This document shows, piece by piece, positions 1 to 11,999 of a stretch of DNA of 64,000 bases. The translations under genes were made by a program, and so were the position numbers. Under the pieces are notes generated by a model. That model searched no databases. It saw nothing but the letters and a program-made list of their open reading frames with translations, and had not been told where the DNA came from. This DNA is from Hemileia vastatrix (taxonomy: Eukaryota > Basidiomycota > Pucciniomycetes > Pucciniales > Zaghouaniaceae): the NCBI GenBank assembly GCA_030280995.1, contig JASXTE010000015.1, forward strand, positions 26,778,501 through 26,842,500. Reading direction: 5' to 3'. How positions within the stretch are numbered: the first letter of the stretch is position 1; the number at the start of each line of letters is the position of its first letter.

Positions 1-225
1 GTTTGTTGAAGAGGATGAAGGGAGAATGAATGTGTGTTTGATCAATTATGCAAATTTTAACAAATGGGGAAATTCTTTATTGGAGTGAGGATTTCAGGGT
101 GTGTTCAAGTACAGAGACATGAAATGGCTTGAATAGCCATATTTCTAGAAGATTTTATTGGTCCTATATGAATACTGTAGTATAAATCCAATAAGTATTA
201 AAATATAACTCAATATAAGGGTCTC
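1..225. other. Unassigned flank
   Basis: AT-rich sequence before the first LTR. I see no open frame, repeat or RNA gene in it. Confidence 0.4.
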
Positions 226-1512
226 TGTCAGCCAGGCTGTCTCAGGAGCCCAGTAATATGTTATAATACTTTATTGGAACCATAAGAGGGAATAAATTTA
301 TGTATTTTATGTATTTAAAATAAAATATTTTATTGTATAATGAAATTACATGAATATTTTATTAATGAGAAAAATAATTATGATCTTAATTTTATTATTC
401 AGTAAATTATCTATATACTTACATAAAACATAATACATATTATATTCTATAAATCATGGCACATTTTTATGTATTTAATATTTATAAATTAATAATTAAT
501 TATTTATAAAGATATATTATAAGTGTAATGGTAAAATAAACTTATAATTTAATTTAAACTTAATGAATAAAATTTATATATTAAATAAAACTTTTCATAT
601 GTTATTATCCATAAATATTGGGCGCTTTTTTGACCCTTAATTGTGTCAGAAAAATTACTAAATAAGTTAAAATACTTATTTAATAAAAGTGTATTAAAAC
701 TCTCACTTTATACTATAAATATCATTAAATTAATTACTTGTTTCATTCAAACTATTTATTGCATTAATTAAATAATTAAAACAATCAATTATTTCTGCTT
801 TATACTAGGTTAAATTGATTACATAAATTTTTGCTTCAAAATAATTTTATTTCTTTCAATTAAAACTCTTTAATCTCACTTTAATTTCTGTTTTGGATTA
901 TTTTACTTGAACTTATTATGTTTCATACTTACTTAGTAACTCATTATTTCAATTAACTGGTTTGGGAAACTATGGTGGGAAAATGAGTCTCTTAATCATG
1001 GGTTTAATTATTTGTTTTATGTTTTTCTCTTAATATCTATGTTTTACTTATATTCTTTTATTTTATTGTTTCACTTTATTACTATTTTGTATATACTCAT
1101 TTGTGTGCTTTAGAGGTCCCCTTGCCTATATAAAGGCCTTGGGTAATCCCCTTTAGCCCAATCACTTACATTACTTATTACAATTTAAATATATTTTATT
1201 ATTATTTTGTGTGACGCTTCAGTCCTCTTAAAATACTATATAAATACATTGGTTGCTTTAAGATTTTTAATAGTTAGTAATTGGTATTTAAGCAGAGAAG
1301 AATAAAATACTTACTGAATCATAAATCCCTATTAAAATACTGCCATTTGTCCTGTAAAAGTTCCTAAATTACCATTAAACTTTATTTAAAATCTCCATTA
1401 TTCTTTTCATCTATTTTTTCCCCTTATTTTTTCCTTTAATTTCTTTCCCATTTTACCTTCCTTCTCTTTTCCTCTTCTCCTCTTCTCCTTCTTCTAGATG
1501 ACCAGCCAAACA
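226..1512 (+). repeat. Solo LTR, type A
   Basis: It opens with TGTCAGCCAGGCTGTCTCAG, the start also seen at 36752 and 47795, and closes with a pyrimidine-rich tail and GACCAGCCAAACA, like the other type A copies. No gag or pol follows it, so it reads as a solo LTR. The flanks (GTCTC before, ATCTC or TCTCA after, depending on the exact end) are only an imperfect target duplication. A TATA-like core lies near 1125. Confidence 0.8.
1121..1140 (+). promoter_or_regulatory. Putative LTR core promoter
   Basis: CTTGCCTATATAAAGGCC contains a TATA-like core between GCC and GGC. The same motif recurs in the LTRs of other copies (9705, 37594, 40552, 48681, 51154), which supports an LTR promoter role. 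The function is inferred. Confidence 0.55.
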
Positions 1513-3048
1513 TCTCAGTAATTTAAATCTCAAAAATTATATATGGGTCAAAATGTTATAGTTGCAGAAAAATAGATGTAATAGTTCAGATTCTAGTCAA
1601 AGACTTTATAAGTACTATTGATATGTATTGTAATTTTATTAGTTATATATTTTTGATTATAATGATGAAGAATGTAGAAAACAAGATCAAAAACCCCCTC
1701 CTTTTATACCCAATAATCCTTCTATGTACCCCCTTCATTTACCAGCACTATAAATGGCTAATGATGCCTCATTCTAGCTAATACACCTGTCCAACAACAT
1801 ATAATGACCAATAACATAATTAGAGTGATATCACCTTCCAAAATCCGGATGTAATAAGGATAATTCATCAAGATAAAAGAATAAGCAAAAAAAAGTGTGT
1901 ATGCCTGTAATACCTTAAAATAAATGACTAAAAAGAGAAATTATAACACTGAATATTACATAATATTAATGGAAATCAATAGGTTAAATTATGTGGCTAA
2001 TTATGACAATATACTACATGAAATCCCCATCCAAAAATAAACTATATTGACTGAGAAACCACTGAAAAACCCGAAAATGGGTGTGAGATGTGGGGTAACT
2101 ACATGCAGTCCTTGGCAGGTGCTTTCACAAGTAAATCCTTGACAAATTTAGGCAAATTTAAGTGTTGTAGTGAAACAAAGGTGCCAAGTTTGAGATTATT
2201 AATGAAATAAGTGAATATAATAAGGTCAATGCAGCTATAATTAAATTAGGACACTAAATAAGCGCCTGTCACCTATTTTAGTTTATTTTCCCACAGTGGG
2301 CGTAGCATATAGGGTAATTATAGTGTGAAAAAGATAACTTTTCTAAAAAAGAAGCTATTCACGCAGGAAAAATGCAGGCAGTATTTTGCCAGTAAACAGA
2401 AGCCATTTCTGGCATAAAATACACCAATTTTGAAAAGTGATATTTTTATGCATTCGAGTAGCCAAATCAATAGGACAAACTAAGAAAAACTGATCTGTAA
2501 AAGCACGTTTTTAAAATTATTAAATTTATAGCACATATAGTCAGTCTTTAAGTGATGTAAAGTGCATTTCTTGTTTTTCACATAAAACAATGCTAAAAAC
2601 AGCTTTATATCTACTTAAAAATTATGTAGCCTTATATTTAAGGTTGGTAAGATTACCCTAGAATATTAAAACTTAATATAAAGTTTATAAGACTTATAAA
2701 AGGTAGATATATGCATGTATATAAGGTGTTATAATGGCATATATTGTATTTTATCATAAATTTTACTTATTTATACAACTTGTGTACTTTTATTTATTAT
2801 TCCTATGTATAGTCCATGTGTTTAAAATAATTTATAAATATTTTTACTCAGTCCTTGAGATATCCAGGCTGATAAAGGATGTGGCAGCCTAAAGACTAGT
2901 ATGGCAATAGGTTTTGTTAAAAGAAGCTTTATTTTATTTGGTTATTAATGTTGAAAAAGCTAATCTAATTTTAAAATGGTTTATAGTTAAAAGAATAAGT
3001 AATTAAAAGGTTCAAAAAGTGTTAATTTTAAAAGTCAAGATTAAATGG
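1513..3048. other. Non-coding AT-rich spacer with an LTR tail relic
   Basis: There is no credible coding frame. At 2845-2872 a sequence like ACTCAGTCC..GATATCCAGGCTGATA resembles the 5' tip of the type B LTRs (for example 23191-23216) on the minus strand, so the segment before it is probably a very old LTR. Weak similarity to 37985-38600 was noticed (C-rich stretches in the same order) but not verified. Confidence 0.4.
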
Positions 3049-4140
3049 TGTAGAAAATCCTATAGTACTAGCTATAGGCCTTGACCAAGGGAGTTGGAGT
3101 AAAACTGGAGGGAAAAACCCCTGTCCCTTTGAGAAATAACAGGTGAGATTTATTTGCTACAGAAAATTAAAGACTGTTACAATACCCCTTCCAACACACT
3201 TCTTGACTGCTTTACAAGTCAAGACAGTAGCTAATAACAGACCACTGAGAGCAAAAGAACCAGAAACCTGAAATGCAGAATGATCCACACCAGAAACCAA
3301 AGACACAGTGCACTTGTTGCACAAGCACAGCAAAAAAACATGATGTAGGTTGCAAAGCTACAACAGAGAGATCAGTTGCCAAAGTTGAGTTAAATGAAGA
3401 ACTAAACTTGCAACAAACATGGCCAATTGTGGCCGAAAAAAGTGAAAACTGAGTGAGGAACAATAATATTACTACTGGATGGATGTATCATAATTAAAGT
3501 TGCCCCAAACTGTCTTATTCAGTATGTACACACAGACCACCATCTCAAAAAATCCATGCACCAAAACAAATTTGTCACTTTTGACAGCCAAATTGAATAA
3601 AACCCCTCTAGAAACACTCCTCAGCCTTCTATAACCAAGGGGGGGCCGCCCAATGTTAAGCAGCTTGCCTAGTAGCGGCCAGACCTCCCTAAAGTCAGAA
3701 AACCACCAAAAACCTCCAATAAAGACCAAAATACTTAGAAAAATCCACCACAACTAATAAAACCTTTAAGACACAAAATTAAGCGATGAAAAAATCGTGA
3801 CATAAATATAGAGCCAAATTAGCTCTACTTAATGGTACTGAGCACTTAACTCTAAGACTTAAGGTTAGCCCATAAAAGACAAAAAACAAAATTAAACAAT
3901 CTTTTAGAAAAAAAATGAGGAAATAACCCCTTAAAACTTAGAATATGAAAAATGTCATGAAGATGTAAAATATAGAGAAAAGCCGGGCCTATCCAACAAT
4001 GGTAGTACCCACATGACCATAGTCCTAATAATCACTGAATAAAATTAGAAAAACACCCAATTATTCAACCAATGTCAATTAAGACATACCAAAACAGCAC
4101 CAAACAGCTCAAAAAACGCCTCTGCCAATGTTGGAAGACA
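3049..4140 (-). repeat. 3' LTR of element 3 (type C)
   Basis: It aligns along its length with 30894-31994 in the same orientation. The low end reads TGTAGAAAATCC and the high end GTTGGAAGACA. On the minus strand it is preceded by a short purine run (GAGGAG) at 4142-4147, where a polypurine tract is expected. Hydrophobic open frames inside are chance frames. Confidence 0.85.
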
Positions 4141-4161
4141 AACTCCTCAATCCAATTGAGA

Positions 4162-4865
4162 ATGTCTACATTTTCCTTTACCAATCCCACCATCTTCACA
4201 AATTTTTCAAAACCAACCTCTGAAATGGGGCCCTGTCAATACTGTATTGACCATAAACTCACCTGTACCGTAACACCACCAATTCATCCATACAGAACTG
4301 CTTGTGATGCTCGCTATTCCAAAAAAGAATCTTGCTCCAGACCTGGTCCATTATCATCTGCAACAGATTCACCTCCTCCTCAACCTGGTCCGTCTTCCAA
4401 CAAAACCAAAAGATCTAGGCCTTCCATCTTGATACCCAGATTAATCAAAAAGTTACACCCTTCCAAAACGAGTGCCAAAACCACTAAAACCACTAGCTCT
4501 ACCATACCTGGTCCTTCTGATGGTAAAAAAAATGCTTTTCCATACTGAAATTTAAACTGATGAATTTCCAGTTCATTCCCATCCAGACAGTGATGATGAA
4601 AATGTGGGAACCATTGAAGCACAACCACCCAATTAATTGCCCACAATCAAGGACAAATTCCAAGAACACTCTTCTCAACAAAAACATATCATTCTAAACT
4701 ATTTCTAATCCACTCCTGCCAAAGATCCACAGGAAATTGAGAAAAGAAGACACCTCAACCACCAGTTCAAGACTAATGCTGAACAATTTCTTTCATCTCT
4801 TGATTCTCTTCTGTAATTGATTCTTGCCTGCAATTCTTGACATAGAAATAAAAAAATTGAACACT
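4162..4865 (+). pseudogene. Zn2Cys6-like protein relic, copy 1 (antisense in element 3)
   Basis: From the ATG at 4162 one frame runs to 4548 and shows C-X2-C-X6-C (CQYCIDHKLTC), then 12 residues, then C-X2-R-X6-C followed by SRPGP. This is the six-cysteine spacing of a fungal binuclear zinc cluster with the fifth Cys changed to Arg. A Ser/Pro-rich stretch follows. Coding-like sequence with acidic residues continues in another frame to about 4865, with stops, so the gene is frameshifted. It lies opposite to the gag-pol of element 3. A related copy is at 5489. From memory, similar Cys-rich proteins ending in an RPG motif are abundant in rust-fungus genomes; function unknown. DNA or RNA binding is only an inference from the cluster. 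Confidence 0.6.
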
Positions 4866-4914
4866 TTCCAGAATTTTTGAATTTAGCCAACCATAAAATA
4901 AATTCCATAGTTTA

Positions 4915-5340
4915 CAGTTATGGGGAACTCATGCTCATTTTCAAGTCTTGGGGGACTAACAGCCCTCATTTTATAGTCTTGGGGGACTCAAAAATACTCA
5001 GTTTACAGTCTTGGGGAACTCAAAGCCTAAATCATAAAGGCAAAAACAAAGATCAAATCATTAAAGACTAAATAAATAATCTAAAATTCTGGTTTAACTG
5101 TTCTACAGAGCAACCAGCTCTTCAGTTACCCCCACACTTGCTTTAAATAAATTCAGAGCCTTCCCCTATGGATAACCTCTGCCAGAATTACACCAACATC
5201 ACATTATCAGTTTATAGTCTTAAAGGACTCATTCGTCAAACCATCCTCAGTTTTTAGTCTTGGGGGACTATACCATTCTTAAGTTTGAAGTCTTGATGGA
5301 CTTCCAACAGTGTTCATTTTAAAGTCTTGACAGACTTTCC
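4915..5340 (+). repeat. Dispersed AGTC...GACT mini-palindrome repeats
   Basis: About eight units of the type AGTCTTGGGGGACT start near 4919, 4943, 4975, 5007, 5215, 5256, 5290 and 5324. Within the two groups the spacing is about 24-40 bases. Each has AGTC and GACT arms around a short G-rich centre, mostly followed by CA and preceded by a T-rich stretch. Units 7 and 8 differ in the centre (GATG, GACA) yet keep both arms. The array is split by the hairpin module at 5091-5140. Confidence 0.7.
5091..5140. repeat. Hairpin-like module, copy 1
   Basis: GGTTTAACTG and CAGTTACCCC flank about 22 bases, followed by CCACACTTG. Two better or similar copies are at 9381-9424 and 18057-18108. The left arm is decayed here. 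Confidence 0.5.
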
Positions 5341-5488
5341 ACACTTTGCATAAAAAGACAGAGCCAATTCCATGAACAATACTCCACAACCACCCTACTG
5401 ACCTTCCACTTTCTCTTCATCATTTACCCATCACTGATAATAAATTTTCTTTTATCTCTCTTCTCTTTATTGTTGTCCCATTACAGAT

Positions 5489-7020
5489 TATGGCCAGATC
5501 CCCAGACTCTGACCCATCAGACCTTCCTTTTTTCACTGCTCCCAAGGACTCTGCTTGCAAACATTGTTTCCACATGTTTAGACCTTGAACTTTCACTCTT
5601 CTAACTTCTGAGGCCAAACTCTACAACAGGGCCTGCGATTCTTGCAACTCCAAAAGGAAAAAATGTGAGAGAGACCGCAATTATCCTAAACCACTACCTT
5701 CACCTTCAAACAAATACATCTCTAGATATCCTACCAGATACCCAGAACTAGGACCTGCTTTCTCATCTCTATCTTCAGCTCCATCCAGAAGATCACACTT
5801 CTTTCTCCCTAGAGCTCTCTCCAAAAGACCTTCTTTATCATCTCAAGAAGGTACAATTATCTCAGCAAAACTCATCTAAAACAGCTTAAATATAAGCTCC
5901 CAGGCTTCTAGACCATGTTCAGGTGGCCCTTTGGCCTAATTAGAAAGCAAAAATCAAGCTCAAAACCTCCGAATTCAGCCAGACAACAGCCAAAAACTCC
6001 ACTTAACAACCCCCTAAAGCTCCCAGAGAAATGTGCTCAACAATTTCTTCATCCAAAAATGCCAAAAATTCCATATCTTGTAAAAGACCTTCCAGAGGAC
6101 CTCAAGAAGACACCAGAGCACCAATCACTGCTCTCAGACAAAACTCTTCCACTTAAACAATAAGAATTAACTACACCTCTCCTCTGCCAGCCAATTACTC
6201 ATCTGACAGTTCAATTTCATCCAGATCTTCATCCAGAAGATCCGAATCACCTTCCAGGTCACAAACTCCTGGACCATCCTACAACCAACCTGGTACTCCA
6301 CCACCAGTATCCAACCAGACTGATCCAAGAAACGATATTATCAACAACAACAACCATAGTGCTTCAACCCAGTCACAGGAACATCCTCATTATGGTTCAT
6401 ATTCTCAACACCATTTAGAGGATGACCATGAAAATACATACCTCCATCTGGTTGATCCTCCTACTTTGTACATTCGAAATACTTCAACAGTCCAGATTCC
6501 AGCCCCTTAAAAATATGTTGATCTTCCAATCTATAAGTACCAAATTAATTCATCCCATTTCTTCAACAGACAAAAATTACTGATCCAATTCTTCTGTTTA
6601 GTTGGCACCCTGCCTCCTGAAACTACTATTGGGATTTTCCAACCTCTAGAAACCACATTGACAATGGATTACACCAATATGAAGCAACACCTAAGTATTT
6701 TATGTTCAAACATGCTTAAAGCCTTTGCTCTTCATGGGAAATTGTATGAATTCAAGAAGAATCTGAGAGAAAAACTTCTTGATTATCATTGGAAGATGTC
6801 TAGAATAATTAAGCACACCTTCCAACACTCCATCCCAGCCTCTTCTACTTTTACCAAAAAATTACCTTCTAATCTGGTTCCTGACCATTACAATCCATAC
6901 ACTCTTTCCAGCCACCTACACCACAAGGAACACAGTTCTTCCTCCATCCCAACAAAAAGAAAAAACACCACCATAATCTGGACCAACCACAGGAGGCTTC
7001 TTCTTCCTTACATTGAATAA
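5489..7020 (+). pseudogene. Zn2Cys6-like protein relic, copy 2 (antisense in element 3)
   Basis: From ATG 5489 the frame gives C-X2-C-X6 and then TGA exactly where the third Cys belongs, then 15 residues and ACDSCNSKRKKC (C-X2-C-X6-C), the second half of a binuclear zinc cluster. A Ser/Arg/Pro-rich region follows, with a TAA near 5876 and a frame change near 6150. The second frame reads to 7019 through one TAA near 6508, first with Ser-, Gln- and Asn-rich low complexity, then a more ordered C-terminal part from about 6510 (FFNRQKLLIQFFCLVGTLPP...). The ancestral protein was about 500 residues. The four lesions show it is dead here. It is antisense to element 3 and lies between integrase and 3' LTR. 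No function assigned. Confidence 0.6.
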
Positions 7021-7142
7021 AAAAGTAATTAATAATTCACTAAATAGAGAAAACAATAATAATTAGAAATATATATATATAAAATTGTTTTATCTATTGT
7101 TTTTTTTATTTGTTTTAAAATTAAAATTAAAATTTAATTTTA

Positions 7143-7998
7143 TATATATATTTATATTTATATTTATATTTATATTTATATTTATCTTTATATTTATATT
7201 TATATTTATATTTATATTTATATTTATATTTATATTTATATTTATATTTATATTTATCTTTATATTTATATTTATATTTATATTTATATTTATATTTATA
7301 TTTATATTTATCTTTATATTTATATTTATCTTTATATTTATCTTTATATTTATATTTATCTTTATATTTATATTTATATTTATATTTATATTTATATTTA
7401 TATTTATATTTATATTTATATTTATATTTATATTTATATTTATATTTATATTTATATTTATATTTATATTTATATTTATATTTATATTTATATTTATATT
7501 TATATTTATATTTATATTTATATTTATATTTATCTTTATATTTATATTTATATTTATATTTATATTTATATTTATATTTATATTTATATTTATATTTATA
7601 TTTATATTTATCTTTATATTTATATTTATCTTTATATTTATATTTATATTTATATTTATATTTATATTTATATTTATATTTATATTTATATTTATATTTA
7701 TATTTATATTTATATTTATATTTATATTTATATTTATATTTATATTTATATTTATATTTATATTTATATTTATATTTATATTTATATTTATATTTATATT
7801 TATATTTATATTTATATTTATATTTATATTTATATTTATATTTATATTTATATTTATATTTATATTTATATTTATATTTATATTTATATTTATATTTATA
7901 TTTATATTTATATTTATATTTATATTTATATTTATATTTATATTTATATTTATATTTATATTTATATTTATATTTATATTTATATTTATATTTATATT
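7143..7998. repeat. (TTTATA)n hexanucleotide microsatellite
   Basis: About 142 copies of TTTATA, nearly perfect, interrupted by about nine TTTATC variants, seven of them between 7180 and 7365. Because the unit is six bases it stays open in one frame and gives an alternating Phe-Ile string, which is an artefact and not a gene. Confidence 0.97.
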
Positions 7999-8003
7999 TT
8001 AAC

Positions 8004-8616
8004 TTTATTTTTATTTTTATTTTTATTTTTATTTTTATTTTTATTTTTATTTTTATTTTTATTTTTATTTTTATTTTTATTTTTATTTTTATTTTTATTT
8101 TTATTTTTATTTTTATTTTTATTTTTATTTTTATTTTTATTTTTATTTTTATTTTTATTTTTATTTTTATTTTTATTTTTATTTTTATTTTTATTTTTAT
8201 TTTTATTTTTATTTTTATTTTTATTTTTATTTTTATTTTTATTTTTATTTTTATTTTTATTTTTATTTTTATTTTTATTTTTATTTTTATTTTTATTTTT
8301 ATTTTTATTTTTATTTTTATTTTTATTTTTATTTTTATTTTTATTTTTATTTTTATTTTTATTTTTATTTTTATTTTTATTTTTATTTTTATTTTTATTT
8401 TTATTTTTATTTTTATTTTTATTTTTATTTTTATTTTTATTTTTATTTTTATTTTTATTTTTATTTTTATTTTTATTTTTATTTTTATTTTTATTTTTAT
8501 TTTTATTTTTATTTTTATTTTTATTTTTATTTTTATTTTTATTTTTATTTTTATTTTTATTTTTATTTTTATTTTTATTTTTATTTTTTATTTCTTATTT
8601 TTTTATTTTTTTTTAT
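8004..8616. repeat. (ATTTTT)n hexanucleotide microsatellite
   Basis: About 97 near-perfect copies of ATTTTT up to 8586, then a decayed tail of T-runs with single A or C. It starts five bases after the end of the TTTATA tract and is almost free of variants, unlike the first tract. Confidence 0.97.
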
Positions 8617-8749
8617 TGACTATTACTAAAACTACTAACATACAAAAAAACACTTGAAAATAATTAAACAAAATTTCCCAACAAAATATGAGGGGTGAGA
8701 AATTAAAATGAAATGAATAATAATAAGATAAAATATTTAATAATTACAA

Positions 8750-9035
8750 ATGGTATCCCCCCAGCAAATTGATGAGCTGATACCCTGAGACCTTACCCAC
8801 ATCCAAGTGCACCTTGATGTGGATACACCATTGTAAAAATTTAAAATAAATTTAGATAAAAATAAATTATTATAAATAATGTCAATAAAGATAAGATGAA
8901 ATGAATATAAATTAAAGTAAATAATAAAAAAATGAGATAAGGATAAATGGAAAATAGAATTTCCAGGCCAATAGATGAGCCTTTCTCCATTAATTTTTGC
9001 CAACATCCAGGTGAACCTGATGTGGTGACACCATA
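8750..9035. repeat. Diverged direct repeat pair around a GATGTGG hairpin
   Basis: 8750-8832 and 8950-9035 share the order GATGAGC...ACATCCA(A/G)GTG...TGATGTGG...ACACCAT. Each has CCACATC or CAACATC facing GATGTGG across about 12 bases, so each could fold. The bases between the two copies are A-rich with no coding signal. This is within the 3' region of element 3. Confidence 0.6.
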
Positions 9036-9380
9036 TAATATAATTTTGTGATTTTCCCTCTATATATCCTAATACCCCCCAAAAAAAGAAAATAATCTAA
9101 AACTTCTATATAACACAACCATAGTCACAAAAATAAAGAAAGGAAAAGAAAAAGTCTGGCTCTATAGGAAGTCCAGTCCAAAGAAATGATAACTGGGTGG
9201 GCTACTTCCAATAAGTAAAAATGATGGGAGACCACCAGTGATCCACAACCAATACAAATAGACCAAAGATAAAGAAGCCAGTCCTAAGCCAGTTTATAGT
9301 CATAGTGGATTTGAAACCTGAATAAAAAACAAGAACTAGGATACAAATAGGACAAACAAAATACTTGAAACAGACATTGT
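9036..9380. other. Non-coding part of the 3' region of element 3
   Basis: No coding frame recognised. The stretch next to the hairpin module (near 9365-9380, TTGAAACAGACA) also occurs at 18041-18052, so this segment and 17838-18237 are partly duplicated. Confidence 0.45.
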
Positions 9381-9424
9381 GGGGTAACTTTTCTAACAAG
9401 AAGCCAGCTCATCAGTTACCCCCA
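9381..9424. repeat. Hairpin-like module, copy 2
   Basis: GGGGTAACT at 9381-9389 and AGTTACCCC at 9414-9422 are perfect inverted arms around 24 bases. Element 1 is inserted directly after it. Confidence 0.65.
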
Positions 9425-9425
9425 C

Positions 9426-10206
9426 TGTCAAGGGGTCTTTCAAGTCTAGAAGGTTTTAAACTGTGGTCCAACAGCAGTGACAAGAGGATTTTTGGATCTC
9501 AAGTTTGGGGTACATATTTCCTTATCTTTTCAATTATTTACTCAATATAAAGAAATAAGAATATAAATTACTATTATAATTAATGGATTAGAATTACGTG
9601 AATGTAAATACTAAAGCAATAATAAATAGTAATAAATATGTTATTAAAGTAAATTGTTTTGCAGTATGAGTAAGTAATGGAATGATGAAAAACAACCAAA
9701 AGAGAGGCCTTATATAGGCAAGGGAGAGACAAACCACAGCAATAAAATTATAAAAACAGTAGTATGAGAGAGAGAGAAAAAGAATATTCAAGAAGGAGTA
9801 TTTTCAAATAATAAAGTTGTTCTAAAAAGAAGGTGTCAGAAAGGTGTATTTACTGTATATGACAGAAATAAATTAATGTATCTAAAATTTACTGTAAATG
9901 TCAATTTTAAATAAGTAATTTGAATTTTTTGTAGGTAGTTAATTTTATTTAAATTTTTATTGTAATTTATTTTAATATTAATTTCTATTTTTTTAATCTG
10001 TCATTGAGCACAGTGTTAGAAAATAGAAATATAAGGGACATTTTAATATTAATTATAATTATTCACTAACTTTACCATTTTGTAATTAGTTAATTTATTA
10101 TAGGTAAATTTAATGTGAATAATTAATTAATTAAAATAATAAGGTGTGGCTTCATCCAGTAAATAATTAATTATTTTACTGGGTGGGTCTAGCAGCCTGG
10201 ATAAAA
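9426..10206 (-). repeat. 3' LTR of element 1 (type E)
   Basis: It pairs with 17060-17837. The low end is TGTCAAGGGGTC. The high end should be GCTGACA, as in its partner, but reads GGATAAAA, so the tip is mutated. Next to it lies TCCCTCACTCT, the complement of a polypurine tract AGAGTGAGGGA shared with elements 4 and 6. Confidence 0.88.
9705..9722 (-). promoter_or_regulatory. Putative LTR core promoter
   Basis: On the minus strand the motif is TTGCCTATATAAGGCCT, the same TATA-like core as in the type A LTRs. The 5' LTR copy near 17345 is mutated. Confidence 0.5.
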
Positions 10207-10302
10207 TTCCCTCACTCTAAAAAAACAATAAAAAAAATGCCACGATTTTTTTTTATATTTCTTTGGTAGAGTAGAAAGATTAGATATCTGATTCACAGGT
10301 AT

Positions 10303-11999
10303 TCAAGAATCATATTCAGAAGATTTATTCTTGAATCTCAATAAGTATTCTGTACCTTTTCCAGCAGTAACTATTCTGTCATTTAGAATCTTATCAATTT
10401 CTGCTGTCTCAGTGATTTCAATAGGGGTCTTTTTTGGTCTTCCACTCCTCATAGTAAATAAATCACTATTGGATGTGCAAGTTTTCAAAAGAGATATTGG
10501 AAAAACAGGATTTTTTCTGTCATATAAAGAATGCAAAATAATTTCAATTGCATTATCACCAACCATTCTTCTGACGAAAAATGGGCCAACAAATGGGTCT
10601 TTCAATTTTATATTACCTTCTAAATTGAAGTGGACTGTAGAAATCAACACTTCATCACCCTTTATAGAAGTGTATTCTTTATGGGATTTATCCCATCTCT
10701 TCTTCTCAAATTCAAAGGATTTTTAAATACAATTTCGAGCATGACTTTTGAAAAATTGCTGCATTTGAAGAAAAGATTTTACACCAGTATGTAAATCCAA
10801 TTTAGGTATTTTATTATTGAGAATTTGGCCAGGAGTATTTGGAACATATACAATCCAGAGCTCATAAAGCTTTCTTTGAGTAACAGAATGAACAGTGCTA
10901 TTATAAGCAAATTCCAAACCAGGAAGTAAGGTAACCTCATGAGTAAATCTGTCAATGTCTTTGTACTCAAGGCCAAAGGCAAAATACCTTCTTATCATGT
11001 CCTCTAAAGTCTGAATTTTTCTTTCGGCTAATCCATCAGTCTGAGAGTGATGGGAAGTAGAAAGTTTCAGATCACAACCACAAACATCCATCACAGACAT
11101 CCAAAATTCAGAAGTAAATTTAGGGTCTCTGTCAGAGATTATTGCTTTAGGAAAACCAGCAGTATTAAACATATGAGAAAACCATAAGAAAGCCAATACT
11201 TTAGTGGAAATATCCTTTTGAGTAGGGATAAATTTACACATTTTTGTGAGTCTGTCCACAATAACCCAACAAGAGTTATAACTGTCTTTTCCAGCAATAG
11301 GTAATCCTGTTACCAAATCCATGTTTATTATCTGCCATTGTGCATCAGGTGGTTCAATATGTTGCATTATTCCAGCTCTCTTACCAGTCACCTTTTTGAT
11401 TTTTGAAAAGAATCACAAGATTAAACATATAATTTGGTGTCTTCAGACATATTAACCCACAAAGCAGTGTTTTTAATTCTGATCATTGGTTTTTCAAGAT
11501 CAAAATGTCCAGCTAATATTTCATCATGACAAATATTCAAGATGAACTCTTTCATAGAAGGAGGAATAACAATGACATTACTCCACTTTCTTCTATAATA
11601 TAGATATCCTTAATCAATTGAAAATTTACTTTTTCCAAAGCCTTTTGGTACTTTGGTGGAAGAGTTTTAATTAATGCTTGCATTGAAGCATTCATTGGAT
11701 CATTTAATATGGTGCATAATTTTTTTAAGTCAGTGTCCTTATCATATGAATCCAGAATAAGCTGTAATAGCTCTTCATCCATATCAACCACATATATCCC
11801 ATGAATATGAATAATTTCATACTCAGGATAATAATCAGGATTAGAGTCATCATTTGGTAAAGGTAACCTTGATAAAATATCCACATTTGAGTGAAAAATA
11901 CCAGCCCTATGAATAATAGTCATTCTCCCTCTGTATTACTGAGCAGCTAACTGCCATCTGAACATATGTCTGTTATGTTTTTTAAAGTTTAAAAGGGAT
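10303..11999 (-). pseudogene. Element 1 integrase with C-terminal chromodomain
   Basis: Fragments at 11923-11552, 11391-10723 and 10650-10303 give, in order, the linker after RNase H, a damaged HHCC zinc region (near 11400-11550, one Cys changed to Phe, a TAA just before the CDS motif), the DDE core ([42 protein letters not shown]), a GPF-type module (DPFVGPFFVRRMVGDNA) and a chromodomain-like tail (EYLLRFKNKSSEYDS). Integrase inserts the cDNA, and the chromodomain is expected to steer it to chromatin. A frame break near 10723 separates core from tail. Confidence 0.85.

Noticed and set aside
3212..3753. Hydrophobic minus-strand frames
   Set aside because: They are inside the type C LTR; the matching frames at 31057-31578 differ only as the LTRs differ.
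4915..5340. CRISPR-like array
   Set aside because: Units are short, imperfect and irregularly spaced, and the genome is eukaryotic.
7085..8002. 305-codon open frame of alternating Phe and Ile
   Set aside because: It is the translation of the TTTATA microsatellite; a six-base unit cannot make a stop in that phase.
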